From DTYU01 sp040757355 (GTDB lineage: Bacteria; Bacillota; Desulfotomaculia; Desulfotomaculales; Ammonificaceae), in NCBI GenBank assembly GCA_040757355.1, contig JBFLWY010000041.1, positions 1 through 18,457 of the forward strand: a stretch of 18,457 nt of DNA, given 5' to 3'. A program made the position numbers and the translations under genes. Positions 1-8,029 of this stretch are shown piece after piece. A model generated the notes under the pieces. That model saw only the letters and a list, made by a program, of their open reading frames with translations, was not told the DNA's origin and did no database searches. Every line of letters starts with the position of its first letter. Positions within the stretch are counted from its first letter, which is position 1.

Positions 1-51
1 AGGAGCAGGGCCAGGCCCGTGGTTAAAAAAAAGAGAGTCTTCGTCGTCTAT

Positions 52-84
52 CCCCCGTCATAGATTTACGGGGGTTGATTTTTT
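52..84 (+). terminator. Rho-independent terminator
   Basis: A 7-bp perfect stem (CCCCCGT at 52-58, ACGGGGG at 68-74) with a 9-nt loop is followed by TTGATTTTTT. It would end transcription of a gene lying upstream of the window. Nothing in bases 1-51 can be assigned to a gene. Confidence 0.8.
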
Positions 85-157
85 GCTAGACCTTTTTTAT
101 CAAATTTTATCCTTAAAAAAATTTGTTAAAATTAATCGAATATTAACTAACAGAACA

Positions 158-186
158 TTGCCGTTATCTATACTTTATGTTATAAT
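158..186 (+). promoter_or_regulatory. Sigma-70/SigA-type promoter for the glucan cassette
   Basis: TTGCCG (158-163) and a perfect TATAAT (181-186) are separated by 17 bp in an AT-rich stretch. Transcription would start near 193 and leave a leader of about 100 nt before the GTG at 293. It is the only convincing promoter seen upstream of the DUF4912 gene. The -35 matches the consensus at 4 of 6 positions, the -10 at 6 of 6. Confidence 0.6.
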
Positions 187-292
187 TTTCTTCTAGGACA
201 TCCTTTTTCCATTAACCTATGTTCGTTAAAGAATCCTTTAGTTGGCGCCGAATAATTTAATATCGTTTGACCGATAGGGGACGGAAGGGGGC

Positions 293-745
293 GTGAACTA
301 CTTGCCAGAAGGTTTACCTGTTGAGTTGCCGGCAGGGTACGAGGAGAATACTCTGGTGTTGTTGGTCCAGAATTGTTCGGTACTTTTTACGTACTGGGAG
401 ATTTCCTCAGCTTCCTGGGAATTTCTGAGGGATAAAGAACTTGCCTTGCGCTTGTGTTCGGTGAGTAACGGCAGCAGTTTACCTTGTGAGGTTGTGTCCC
501 CTTCGTCTTTTACGCACAACTGGTATTTCAGAAAGGTTGCTCCCGGAAAGCGTTACCGCTCCGAACTCGGGTGGCTGGAAAACGGCGAGTTTTATCCGTT
601 CATCTGTTCCGAGACGGTGGACGTTCCACCGGGTAAGAGTGCATGGGTTCCGAGGCGCGCACAGAAGGTAGAAAAGGAAGCTGCCGCCTTTGTCGAGGCT
701 TTCAAGACAATTGGTTTGAGTTCAGGAGTGCTACATATTGGCTAA
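293..745 (+). CDS. DUF4912 domain protein
   Basis: Small soluble protein of 150 residues. It carries the pattern of the DUF4912 family: a YWE tripeptide (residues 34-36) after a hydrophobic strand, NWYF at 76-79, and a C-terminal segment around SELGWLENGEFYPF (90-103) followed by a proline-containing stretch. There is no signal peptide or membrane segment. The GTG start at 293 follows GGAAGGGGG (283-291), with short spacing. Molecular function is unknown; the position directly before a GH57-GT4 fusion suggests a role in alpha-glucan metabolism, for example binding glucan or the enzyme, but that is inference. A weak terminator follows at 774-796, so it may be partly uncoupled from the gene downstream. 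Confidence 0.75.
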   Translation: MNYLPEGLPVELPAGYEENTLVLLVQNCSVLFTYWEISSASWEFLRDKELALRLCSVSNGSSLPCEVVSPSSFTHNWYFRKVAPGKRYRSELGWLENGEFYPFICSETVDVPPGKSAWVPRRAQKVEKEAAAFVEAFKTIGLSSGVLHIG

Positions 746-773
746 ATAACCATATACCTGACTATTAATAAAT

Positions 774-796
774 TAAGGCGTTAAAGCCTTTTTTTT
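774..796 (+). terminator. Weak intrinsic terminator between DUF4912 gene and GH57-GT4 gene
   Basis: A 5-bp stem (AAGGC 775-779, GCCTT 786-790) with a 6-nt loop continues into eight T's. The short stem suggests partial read-through, which would set a ratio between the DUF4912 protein and the downstream enzymes. No clear new promoter was found between it and position 875. Confidence 0.5.
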
Positions 797-874
797 ATCC
801 CTGGGAAGTGTTATGCTGAATAGTTGAGACGAGTATTCACGGTGATAAACCGAGGTGAGTCAGGAGGAGCAGCG

Positions 875-3655
875 GTGGCTAAAGGCTATTTAATTCTCGT
901 GTTGCACGCCCATTTACCCTTTGTCCGCCATCCGGAGGAAGAGCGCTTTTTAGAAGAGAATTGGTTTTACCAGGCGGTTACCGAATGCTACTTGCCGCTC
1001 TTGGACATTTTCGGCAGGCTGGTCCGGGATGGCGTCCGGTTCCGGGTTACGTTGTCGCTCTCACCGCCGCTGCTCACGATGCTTACAGACGAACTCTTGA
1101 TAAGGCGGTATGCTGCTCACCTGGAACGGCTCCTGCGGCTTGCCGAGGCGGAGAAAAAGCGTACGGCGGGGACCGAGTTTCACCCGCTGGTATTGATGTA
1201 TGAAGAGCGGCTCAACAGGTGCCGAGCATTATTTGCTGATGAATACCAGAGAAATCTGGTTGCCGGATTTGCATCTCTTCAGGACCAGGGGGTGCTGGAG
1301 ATAATCACAACCTGTGCCACCCACGGTTACCTTCCGCTGATACGCGGGAAGGAAGCACGGCGGGCACAGATTTCAGTCGGAATGGATTTGTACAAGCGAC
1401 AATTCGGTAATTACCCTAAGGGATTTTGGCTTCCGGAGTGCGGTTATGCGGCGGGGGTGGATGAGGTCTTAGCGGCATACGGCATCCGTTATTTTTTCCT
1501 GGATACCCATGGGATTCTCAGCGCTTCGCCCCTGCCCCCGTACGGTGTCTTCGCCCCGGTGCGGACGGCCGCCGGAGTGGCCGCTTTCGGCCGTGACCCC
1601 GATACTTCAAGGCAGGTCTGGGACCGCCAGATCGGCTATCCAGGTGACTACTGGTACCGTGAATACTACAAGGACATCGGCTACGAACTGCCGTGGGAGT
1701 ATGTTGCCCCGTTCCTCCCATCTGCCGAGGTTCGGACAGATACTGGCTTCAAGTACCACCGGATTACCGGAAGCGAGGAAAAACAGCCTTACGAACCGTA
1801 TATCGCACGCGAGCGAGCTGCCGCGCATGCAGAGCACTTTTTACACCACCGGCAGCGGCAAGTGTCTTATTGGGCCGACCGCCTGGGGATAAAACCGGTA
1901 ATCGTTTCCCCCTATGATGCGGAGCTTTTCGGCCACTGGTGGTATGAAGGTCCCCAATGGTTGGAGTTCTTAATCCGAAAGGCGTACCACGATCAGGATG
2001 ATGTACTCTTGGCTACTCCTTCAGACTACCTCGCAGTTCACCCGGACCAGGAAACGGCAACATTGAGTCTTTCAAGTTGGGGCGAGGGAGGGTACAGTGA
2101 GACGTGGTTAAACCCGGTGAACGACTGGATTTACCGGCATACCCACCACGCGGAAGCCAAGATGGTTGAGCTTTGTGACCTCTACCCGGAAGCCGGCGGT
2201 GAGTTGAGAAAGGCTTTAAACCAGGCTTCCCGCGAACTCTTGCTCGCCCAGTCCAGCGACTGGGCTTTCATCCTGCGGGTAGGTTCAACGGTGGAGTATG
2301 CCAAACGGCGGTTAAGAGACCATATTACCCGGTTTAATTATCTAACCGACAATATAATTGACGGAAGAATTGATTACAAAATACTGGACGATATCAGCGC
2401 CGTGGACAATATTTTTCCGGCGATTGATTACCGGGTTTACAGCAGGTTCTGGATGGACAGTGGTTATCAGGCGGGTTGGCCGCTCAAGATACTGATTCTC
2501 TCATGGGAGTATCCGCCCCACATCGTCGGGGGTTTGGGCCGCCATGTTTACGACCTTTCACGGGAACTGGTCCGGTTGGGTAATGAGGTCACGGTTGTTA
2601 CCGCCCTGGTTCAGGGAAGCTTGCCGGTCGAGATTGTTGAGGGGGTGGAAGTGCGCCGTGTACCGGTGGAAGGGCGGGAAGGGGATTTTCTGGACTGGGT
2701 GGCGCGCTTGAATAGAGGAATTATTGGCGAAGTCGACCGCCTTATGAACCAAGGGAAGGCGTTTGACATCATTCACGGTCACGACTGGCTGATTGAGGAG
2801 GCCGCCAGGGAACTGAATACGCGGACCGGTCTCCCTTTAATGATAACGGTTCATGCCACCGAATACGGACGGCACGGGGGGATTCACAACGACCTGCAGT
2901 ACACTGTACATACGGCGGAGAAAAGGCTGGTGCACAGTGCCGGACGCGTCATTTGCTGCAGCGAGTATATGGCGGGGGAAGTAACCCGGCTGTTTGACCT
3001 GGAGCCCGGGAAGATCACTGTAATACCCAACGGCGTTAATCCCGAGATTCTCGGCATAACCGGGTGGCGAGGATTGGCACCGCCCACGAGTACACCGGTG
3101 ATACTTTTCCTTGGGCGGCTGGTGCCGGAAAAGGGGGTCCAGGATCTCATCCGCGCCTTGCCGCTTATAGTTGAACGCGTACCCGGGGTACGGGCGGTGA
3201 TATGTGGTCAAGGACCTTACGAGGAAGAAATAAAGAACCTGACGGCCGAGGTTCGTGTCGAAGGGCAGGTTCGTCTAGCCGGGTTTGTAGACGGTGCCGC
3301 CCGGAACAGTTTGTTACAGGAGGCGGCGGTTGCAGTTTTCCCCAGTCACTACGAACCTTTTGGCATCGTTGCCCTGGAAGCGATGGCTGCCCAGGTGCCT
3401 GTCGTGGTGGGTGACACCGGTGGCTTAAGTGAGGTTGTGGAACACGGAGTGGACGGTTTCAAGGTTCCGCCGGGCCGGCCCGATCTGTTGGCGAAGTACG
3501 TCAGCGAGGTACTGACGAACCGGCTCCTTGCCGAGGAACTGTGCAGACGGGCATGGCGGAAGGTACGTTCAACTTACAATTGGCGTCACATAGCAGCAGT
3601 AACGCGCGAGGTTTACAGCCAGGTATGCAGCAGTGTCCGCGAACTAAAGACGTAG
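875..3655 (+). CDS. GH57 1,4-alpha-glucan branching enzyme fused to GT4 glycosyltransferase
   Basis: Two-enzyme polypeptide of 926 residues. The start is GTG 875, preceded by AGGAGG at 862-867 (7-nt spacing); an in-frame TTG at 824 has no ribosome binding site. Residues 1 to about 420 are a GH57 catalytic domain: HAHLP (11-15), ATHGYLPL (148-155), GFWLPECGY (183-191, nucleophile E188), PYDAELFGHWW (346-356, catalytic D348) and SSWGEGGYSETW (400-411); the following region up to about 530 fits the DUF1957 C-terminal domain of GH57 branching enzymes. From about 536 (KILILSWEYPP) a GT4 domain follows with HGHDW (634-638), FLGRLVPEKG (745-754) and the E-x7-E motif in EPFGIVALE (E827, E835). Inferred role: chain extension from a nucleotide-glucose donor and introduction of alpha-1,6 branches in a glycogen-like polymer, in the cytoplasm. 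Donor (ADP- or UDP-glucose) cannot be told from sequence. All key residues of both halves are present. The GH15 gene follows after 12 nt. Confidence 0.9.
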   Translation: MAKGYLILVLHAHLPFVRHPEEERFLEENWFYQAVTECYLPLLDIFGRLVRDGVRFRVTLSLSPPLLTMLTDELLIRRYAAHLERLLRLAEAEKKRTAGTEFHPLVLMYEERLNRCRALFADEYQRNLVAGFASLQDQGVLEIITTCATHGYLPLIRGKEARRAQISVGMDLYKRQFGNYPKGFWLPECGYAAGVDEVLAAYGIRYFFLDTHGILSASPLPPYGVFAPVRTAAGVAAFGRDPDTSRQVWDRQIGYPGDYWYREYYKDIGYELPWEYVAPFLPSAEVRTDTGFKYHRITGSEEKQPYEPYIARERAAAHAEHFLHHRQRQVSYWADRLGIKPVIVSPYDAELFGHWWYEGPQWLEFLIRKAYHDQDDVLLATPSDYLAVHPDQETATLSLSSWGEGGYSETWLNPVNDWIYRHTHHAEAKMVELCDLYPEAGGELRKALNQASRELLLAQSSDWAFILRVGSTVEYAKRRLRDHITRFNYLTDNIIDGRIDYKILDDISAVDNIFPAIDYRVYSRFWMDSGYQAGWPLKILILSWEYPPHIVGGLGRHVYDLSRELVRLGNEVTVVTALVQGSLPVEIVEGVEVRRVPVEGREGDFLDWVARLNRGIIGEVDRLMNQGKAFDIIHGHDWLIEEAARELNTRTGLPLMITVHATEYGRHGGIHNDLQYTVHTAEKRLVHSAGRVICCSEYMAGEVTRLFDLEPGKITVIPNGVNPEILGITGWRGLAPPTSTPVILFLGRLVPEKGVQDLIRALPLIVERVPGVRAVICGQGPYEEEIKNLTAEVRVEGQVRLAGFVDGAARNSLLQEAAVAVFPSHYEPFGIVALEAMAAQVPVVVGDTGGLSEVVEHGVDGFKVPPGRPDLLAKYVSEVLTNRLLAEELCRRAWRKVRSTYNWRHIAAVTREVYSQVCSSVRELKT

Positions 3656-3667
3656 GGGGGCTAAAAC

Positions 3668-5689
3668 ATGCCGCGTCCTCTGGTAATAGGCAACGGTAAG
3701 ATCATGGCCACGTTTGATGAGAAGCTCGAAATGCGCGATTTCTTCTATCCCCACGTAGGCCAGTGGAATCACCTTCAGGGAAACCGGAACCGTTTCGGAA
3801 TATGGGTGGATGGGAGATTTAAGTGGACTGCGGAGGACGGATGGGAGCGGAAGCTCGGCTACAAGGAAGACAGCCTGGTGACGCAGGTAGAAGCAACTCA
3901 TCCGGAATTGAAGGTTAAGCTGCTGATTAACGATGCCATTCACCGGCGTGAGAATATATATTTGAAAAAAGTCACGGTAAGGAACTTAGCCGCCAAGGAG
4001 AGGGAAATCCGGGTATTTTTCGGTCAAGACTTTTCCATAGACGAAACAGAGGTCGGCGACACGGTTTTCTACGACGCCTTTTTCCGGGTGTTATGCCACT
4101 ATAAGCGTAACCGGTATATTTTAATCAACGGTTTCAGTGAGAAAGGGCGCTTTGACCAGTTTGCGACTGGAATTAAGGGGTTCGGCAAAGCGGAAGGCAC
4201 TTGGCGGGACGCGGAGGACGGGACGCTTAGCGGCAACGCAATTGCTCAAGGTTCCGTCGACAGCGTAATCGGCTTCAACCTGACTGTGCCCCCGGAGGGG
4301 GAAGAGGTGATATATTACTGGATATGCGTGGGCCGGAACATTCAGGAAGTAAGGGCACTGAACAAGTTTGTCCTGGATCAGTGCCCCGCTGAATTACTTT
4401 ACCGCACGGAGACCTTCAACCGCGTGTTTCTTGAGGCATCCTCGGGAGTTTGGAGCAACTCCGCTGAGCAGGAGGGCAAGGAGTTTCCGAAAGGTATTAT
4501 TGAGTCTTATAAGCGCAGTCTTCTTACTCTCCGGATGCACTTTGACCAGAAAGGATCAGTAATCGCGTCCCCAGATTCGGACATTATGTCTACTAACCGT
4601 GACCACTATTGCTACCTGTGGCCGCGGGATGGTGCGCTCGCCGCGTATGCATTGATAAAAGCGGGTTATGGTTGGCTGACCCGTTCATTTTTCGGTTTCT
4701 GTGCCAATGCCCTGACGGATAAAGGGTATCTTCTTCACAAGTACAACCCGGACGGGACGGCCGGTTCAAGCTGGCACCCCTGGCTGGTTGAAGGCGTAGT
4801 GCACCTGCCGATTCAAGAGGACGAGACAGCTCTGGTGTTGTGGGCGTTATGGGAGTATTACCGGCAGGAACGTGATATTGAGTTCGTCCTGGGGCATTAC
4901 CACAACCTTGTGCGGCCGGCAGCGAATTTTTTGAGCAGTTATATGGACGAAGGCCTGAGTCTGCCCGCCGAATCGTACGACTTGTGGGAGGAAAGACGCG
5001 GCATTTTCACATTTACGGCTGCCACGGTCTATGCCGGACTGCTGGCGGCTGGAAACCTGGCGAAGCTTTTCGGCCAGCCGAAACTTGCAGCAGAGTACCA
5101 CCGGCGTGCGGCAGAAATCAAAGATGAAGGGTTCAAAAACCTCTATGATCCAGAAAGGCAACGCTTCATCCGCGGACTGCACTTCAACAGACAAAAGGGA
5201 GCTTTCGAGCCGGACAGCACGATAGACAGCAGCCTCGCGGGGGTATTTCTTTTTGACGTTTTTCCCGTGCACGATTTGCGAGTGGCGGAAACAATGCACC
5301 AGGTGGAGAAGGTGCTCTCGGTGAAAACCGGGGTGGGGGGGATCTGCCGGTATTACGGGGACTATTACTTCAGGCAGTCGGACGACTTGGAAAGGATACC
5401 CGGGAACCCGTGGTTCATATGCACCCTGTGGTTGGCGCAGTACTACATCAGGGCGGCGCGGAGTGCGGAAGATCTGGTGCAGGGCCGGCGGCTGCTGGAG
5501 TGGTGTGTCCAGCACACACTTCCCACAGGAATAATGCCGGAACAGATACACCCCTTAACCGGCCAACCGCTGTCGGTGGCCCCCTTGTGCTGGTCGCATG
5601 CCGCCTACGTCATTGCGGTGACGGAATACATCGCCCGCTGCCGTGAACTCGAGGCGGCTCGCGAGGAGATGCTGTTCTCTCTGCCGTAA
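3668..5689 (+). CDS. GH15 family glucoamylase-type glycoside hydrolase
   Basis: A 673-residue protein of the GH15 glucoamylase/glucodextranase family, which releases glucose from non-reducing ends of alpha-glucans (some relatives act on trehalose or other alpha-glucosides). The N-terminal about 270 residues form the beta-sandwich domain typical of prokaryotic members; the (alpha/alpha)6 barrel follows. Visible motifs are YLWPRDG (316-322), LWEER (439-443, candidate general acid E441 or E442), NPWF (580-583) and PEQ (624-626, E625 candidate base), then CWSHAAY near 641-647. No signal peptide is seen, so a cytoplasmic role in mobilising stored glucan is likely. ATG 3668 follows AGGGGGG (3654-3660) that overlaps the stop of the upstream gene, so the two are co-transcribed and probably translationally coupled. 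Confidence 0.88.
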   Translation: MPRPLVIGNGKIMATFDEKLEMRDFFYPHVGQWNHLQGNRNRFGIWVDGRFKWTAEDGWERKLGYKEDSLVTQVEATHPELKVKLLINDAIHRRENIYLKKVTVRNLAAKEREIRVFFGQDFSIDETEVGDTVFYDAFFRVLCHYKRNRYILINGFSEKGRFDQFATGIKGFGKAEGTWRDAEDGTLSGNAIAQGSVDSVIGFNLTVPPEGEEVIYYWICVGRNIQEVRALNKFVLDQCPAELLYRTETFNRVFLEASSGVWSNSAEQEGKEFPKGIIESYKRSLLTLRMHFDQKGSVIASPDSDIMSTNRDHYCYLWPRDGALAAYALIKAGYGWLTRSFFGFCANALTDKGYLLHKYNPDGTAGSSWHPWLVEGVVHLPIQEDETALVLWALWEYYRQERDIEFVLGHYHNLVRPAANFLSSYMDEGLSLPAESYDLWEERRGIFTFTAATVYAGLLAAGNLAKLFGQPKLAAEYHRRAAEIKDEGFKNLYDPERQRFIRGLHFNRQKGAFEPDSTIDSSLAGVFLFDVFPVHDLRVAETMHQVEKVLSVKTGVGGICRYYGDYYFRQSDDLERIPGNPWFICTLWLAQYYIRAARSAEDLVQGRRLLEWCVQHTLPTGIMPEQIHPLTGQPLSVAPLCWSHAAYVIAVTEYIARCRELEAAREEMLFSLP

Positions 5690-5737
5690 GGGTGGGTTAG
5701 TAAGGGAGTCGTTTACGGCCAGCACACAACTCTGTGT

Positions 5738-5827
5738 ACCCGACACTCAACTCTGTGTGTAACCTGTGCTCAAGCAAACGGTCATTAAAGTATCTCGTAT
5801 TCTTTCCTGTGGAGTTGAGTGTCGGGT
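5738..5827. mobile_element. MITE-like element with 16-bp perfect terminal inverted repeats
   Basis: The ends ACCCGACACTCAACTC (5738-5753) and GAGTTGAGTGTCGGGT (5812-5827) are perfect inverted repeats. The 58-bp interior has no reading frame of note. It carries TGCTCAAGCAA, repeated directly just after the right end. No clear target-site duplication is visible. The end sequence is a variant (GACACTC instead of AGCACTC) of the other elements in the window. It lacks a transposase, so if mobile it is non-autonomous. Confidence 0.6.
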
Positions 5828-5837
5828 GCTCAAGCAA

Positions 5838-5939
5838 CCCAGCACTCAGCATTATCATTGCGCTTTGAAAAGCTATCATTTCCTTATAGGCTATTGAAGG
5901 TCTCTCCTTCGAAGCTCAAAAACTGCTCTGAGTGCTGGG
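5838..5939 (-). mobile_element. 102-bp MITE-like element, copy 1
   Basis: The termini CCCAGCACTCAG (5838-5849) and CTGAGTGCTGGG (5928-5939) are perfect 12-bp inverted repeats. Its reverse complement aligns without gaps over all 102 bp to 13091-13192, with about 81 identical positions by hand alignment; the best conserved parts are the ends, the segment containing TTTTTGAGCTTCGAAGGA and the segment AGCTTTTCAAAGCGCAAT. Equal length and end-to-end similarity define the element boundaries. No coding capacity. Confidence 0.75.
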
Positions 5940-6024
5940 CTCGTATTATTTCGCGTTGAGTTGAGTGCTGGTCGCAGCCGGGAATAAAAATGATTCAATT
6001 ACTTATGCTTCAGTCTTTTATTCA

Positions 6025-6040
6025 CGTTGAACGTTCAACG
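6025..6040. promoter_or_regulatory. 16-bp perfect palindrome, possible operator
   Basis: CGTTGAACGTTCAACG is its own reverse complement. It lies about 94 bp upstream of the GTG of the MetE-like gene, outside the inverted-repeat elements. Such a symmetric site could bind a dimeric regulator. No regulator is encoded nearby and the site is not one I recognise. Confidence 0.35.
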
Positions 6041-6133
6041 GACCTCAAAGGTCTATCAGCATAAGCCCGAACCATGAACCGACAACCGACCCCAATGGTC
6101 CATTACTTTCAGCTTTTCGGAGGAGGTTTGTAG

Positions 6134-7195
6134 GTGGCTTTGAGTGTCGCTGGATCAGCGACCGGGATTGGCAGTCTGCCGTACCTGGAAGCGACCCAGG
6201 CCTTGAGTTTAGTAAAGAAGCATATGGCCGAACTGCCGCACTGGCCGCAACTCCCCCGCCGGACCGCTGCCGAAGGCTTTGTCCAGCAGTTTATGGGCTG
6301 TCTAAAAGCGCAAGGCGTGCTTATAACAGAAGGTAAAACCCGGTTTAGCGACGGGCAGGAGGACTGGGCGGACAGGCTCACGGCTTTTTACAGTCTTTCT
6401 GTTGCGGCAGAAGAAGGGGACCGGGATGCTTTGCAGGCTTTTGCTCCGGAGGAGGATGCTGCTTCGGGCTTTTACGCTTTTTACCGGATGCTTGAGGCGA
6501 ACGGATTCCCGGAAGCGGTTGCCTTTAAGGGACAGATCGTCGGGCCGTTGACGGTGGGTTTTCAACTGACCGCGGCAAACGGTCGGCCTGCATACTACGA
6601 ACCTGAACTCCGGCAATTGATTACGAAAAATTTGGCCCTTGCCGGACGGTGGCAGGTTGAAAAAATCAAAGAATACGGCCGTCCCGTGCTGCTGTTCATC
6701 GACGAGCCGGCGGTCAGTGTCTACGGCCAGTCGACCTATATTACGGTCACCCGCGAACAGATTATCACTGATATGGGTGCCATTGTCGCCGAGAGCAAAG
6801 CGGCGGGTGCAATGGTCGGGGTGCACTCCTGTGCCGCGGTAGACTGGAGCATTTTATTGGAGCTCGGGATCGATGTGCTCAGTTTTGACGCTTACGGGTA
6901 TTTAAACTCCCTGCTGCCTTACCGCCGGGAGCTTACGTCGTTTCTTGAACGAGGCGGTTTGCTAGCCTGGGGCATCATACCGACGAGCGATGCTGTGCGG
7001 GGCGAGGATCCGGACAGTCTTACCGATAGATTAAGGTCATGCTGGGAGGAGTTGGCCGGGAGGGGTGTTCCGCTTGAGCTATTGCAGCGGCAGTATCTGA
7101 TCACCCCGGCTTGCGGCACCGGATTGCTGGCTGAGTCACTGGCCGAGCGCATTTATGAGCTGGCGGATAAGGTGGCTGCCAAACTCAGGAGGTAG
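6134..7195 (+). CDS. Cobalamin-independent methionine synthase-like protein (core MetE)
   Basis: A 353-residue protein of the UROD/MetE-like TIM-barrel superfamily. It corresponds only to the C-terminal catalytic half of classical MetE (about 750 residues), with an N-terminal GIGSLPY segment (11-17) often seen in these short homologues. Zinc-ligand candidates are H231 and C233 (GVHSC) and C327 (TPACGTG); the Glu ligand position of MetE appears to be D252 or a nearby acidic residue. FIDEPA (188-193) matches the family DEP motif. Likely activity is methyl transfer to a thiol, homocysteine or another acceptor; short homologues may take methyl groups from a corrinoid protein rather than from folate, but the donor here is unknown. 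GTG 6134 follows GGAGGAGG (6119-6126). The PHP gene begins 15 nt downstream, in the same direction. Confidence 0.7.
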   Translation: MALSVAGSATGIGSLPYLEATQALSLVKKHMAELPHWPQLPRRTAAEGFVQQFMGCLKAQGVLITEGKTRFSDGQEDWADRLTAFYSLSVAAEEGDRDALQAFAPEEDAASGFYAFYRMLEANGFPEAVAFKGQIVGPLTVGFQLTAANGRPAYYEPELRQLITKNLALAGRWQVEKIKEYGRPVLLFIDEPAVSVYGQSTYITVTREQIITDMGAIVAESKAAGAMVGVHSCAAVDWSILLELGIDVLSFDAYGYLNSLLPYRRELTSFLERGGLLAWGIIPTSDAVRGEDPDSLTDRLRSCWEELAGRGVPLELLQRQYLITPACGTGLLAESLAERIYELADKVAAKLRR

Positions 7196-7210
7196 GAAGG
7201 CTGATTTAGG

Positions 7211-8029
7211 GTGGGGAGTAAAGGACTGGTGGACTATCACCTCCACACGCAGCGGTGCGGGCACGCAACCGGCCGGATCGCTGAATACATAGAATCTGCA
7301 AGGACCAGAGGCCTGCGGGAGGTCGGTTTTGCGGACCACATCCCGCAGTACTTCCTGCCCCGGGACCGGCGTGATCCCGGCCTTGCTATGGGCGAAGAAG
7401 AGCTTGGGGCTTACGTCGAGGATGTCCAGGAGGCCGCTTCGGCTGCGAAAGATATAGTAATCAGGCTGGGCATAGAAGCCGACTATGCCCCGGGGCATGA
7501 AGAAAAGCTTCGGGCAATCCTCGACCGTTACCCGTTTGACTACGTTCTTGGTTCGGTGCACTACCTCGATGGTTGGGGGTTTGATAACCCGGCAGAGGCG
7601 GAGGGGTATTCCGGACGAGACATTGACACGCTGTACCGGGAGTACTTCCTGCTGATCCAAAAAATGGTCGCCACCGGTCTTTTTGACGTGGTCGCCCACC
7701 CGGACCTGATGAAGAAGTTCGGTTACCGGCCGCGCGCGAACATCCACGGCCTGTATGAAGAAACGGTACGGATGATAGCGGCCGCAGGTCTGGTTGTAGA
7801 AGTAAACACCGCGGGGTTAAGACAACCGGTTGGGGAGATCTACCCCGCCCCGGCATTCTTGGAGCTCTGTTGCCGGTATGGAGTTCCGGTTATCCTGGGC
7901 TCGGACGCTCACCGGCCGGAAGACGTAGGCCGGGACATCGACCGCACAGCGGAAATTCTGCGTAAGGTGGGTTATAGAGAAGTGGCGGTCTTTCAGAAGC
8001 GGCGGCGGACCTTTCTGGCGCTGCGGTAA
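7211..8029 (+). CDS. PHP-domain phosphoesterase, histidinol-phosphatase (HisJ) family
   Basis: A 272-residue PHP-superfamily hydrolase. Metal-site motifs are all visible: HLH (10-12), H18, ADH (41-43), E89 in GIEADY, H117 in SVHYLD, AHPDL (162-166) and SDAHRP (221-226). The SVHYLDGWGFDNP stretch and the length are typical of HisJ-type histidinol-phosphate phosphatases, which release phosphate from L-histidinol phosphate. No other his gene is in the window, so a different phosphate-ester substrate is possible. GTG 7211 is preceded by AGGAAGG (7194-7200) at 10-nt spacing; a GTG at 7229 would also retain the HLH motif. It follows the MetE-like gene closely and is probably co-transcribed with it. 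Confidence 0.78.
   Translation: MGSKGLVDYHLHTQRCGHATGRIAEYIESARTRGLREVGFADHIPQYFLPRDRRDPGLAMGEEELGAYVEDVQEAASAAKDIVIRLGIEADYAPGHEEKLRAILDRYPFDYVLGSVHYLDGWGFDNPAEAEGYSGRDIDTLYREYFLLIQKMVATGLFDVVAHPDLMKKFGYRPRANIHGLYEETVRMIAAAGLVVEVNTAGLRQPVGEIYPAPAFLELCCRYGVPVILGSDAHRPEDVGRDIDRTAEILRKVGYREVAVFQKRRRTFLALR

Larger units (their letters stand above)
5719..5971. repeat. Outer inverted-repeat element interrupted by two other elements
   Basis: The ends CCAGCACACAACTC (5719-5732) and GAGTTGAGTGCTGG (5958-5971) are inverted with one mismatch in 14. Between the inner elements lies TGCTCAAGCAA (5827-5837), which also occurs inside the inner element at 5767-5777; the right arm CTCGTATT-TTTC-GT-GAGTTGAGTG (from 5940) matches the right arm of the inner element (from 5794). 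Left end, middle and right end therefore follow the same order as in the 5738-5827 element, as expected for a diverged copy of it that was interrupted twice. Order of events is inference. Confidence 0.6.
5690..6133. other. Gene-free region with nested inverted-repeat elements
   Basis: No coding sequence is supported in these 444 bp. Bases 5719-5971 are made of three overlapping or nested inverted-repeat units listed separately. Bases 5972-6118 hold a 16-bp palindrome (6025-6040), a small hairpin (GACCT 6041-6045 with AGGTC 6049-6053), and the ribosome binding site of the next gene. No strong promoter was recognised; the terminator of the upstream cassette was not recognised either. Confidence 0.7.

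Noticed and set aside
824..874. TTG 824 as start of the GH57-GT4 protein
   Set aside because: No ribosome binding site precedes it and the 17 added residues are not part of the GH57 N-terminus; GTG 875 has AGGAGG at good spacing.
4847..5551. Long minus-strand open frame opposite the GH15 gene
   Set aside because: It is a shadow of a well-conserved gene on the + strand and has no ribosome binding site or recognisable protein pattern. The same holds for the other minus-strand frames.
5719..5971. CRISPR array
   Set aside because: The repeats are inverted and differ in length and interior; there are no regular direct repeats with spacers and no cas genes.
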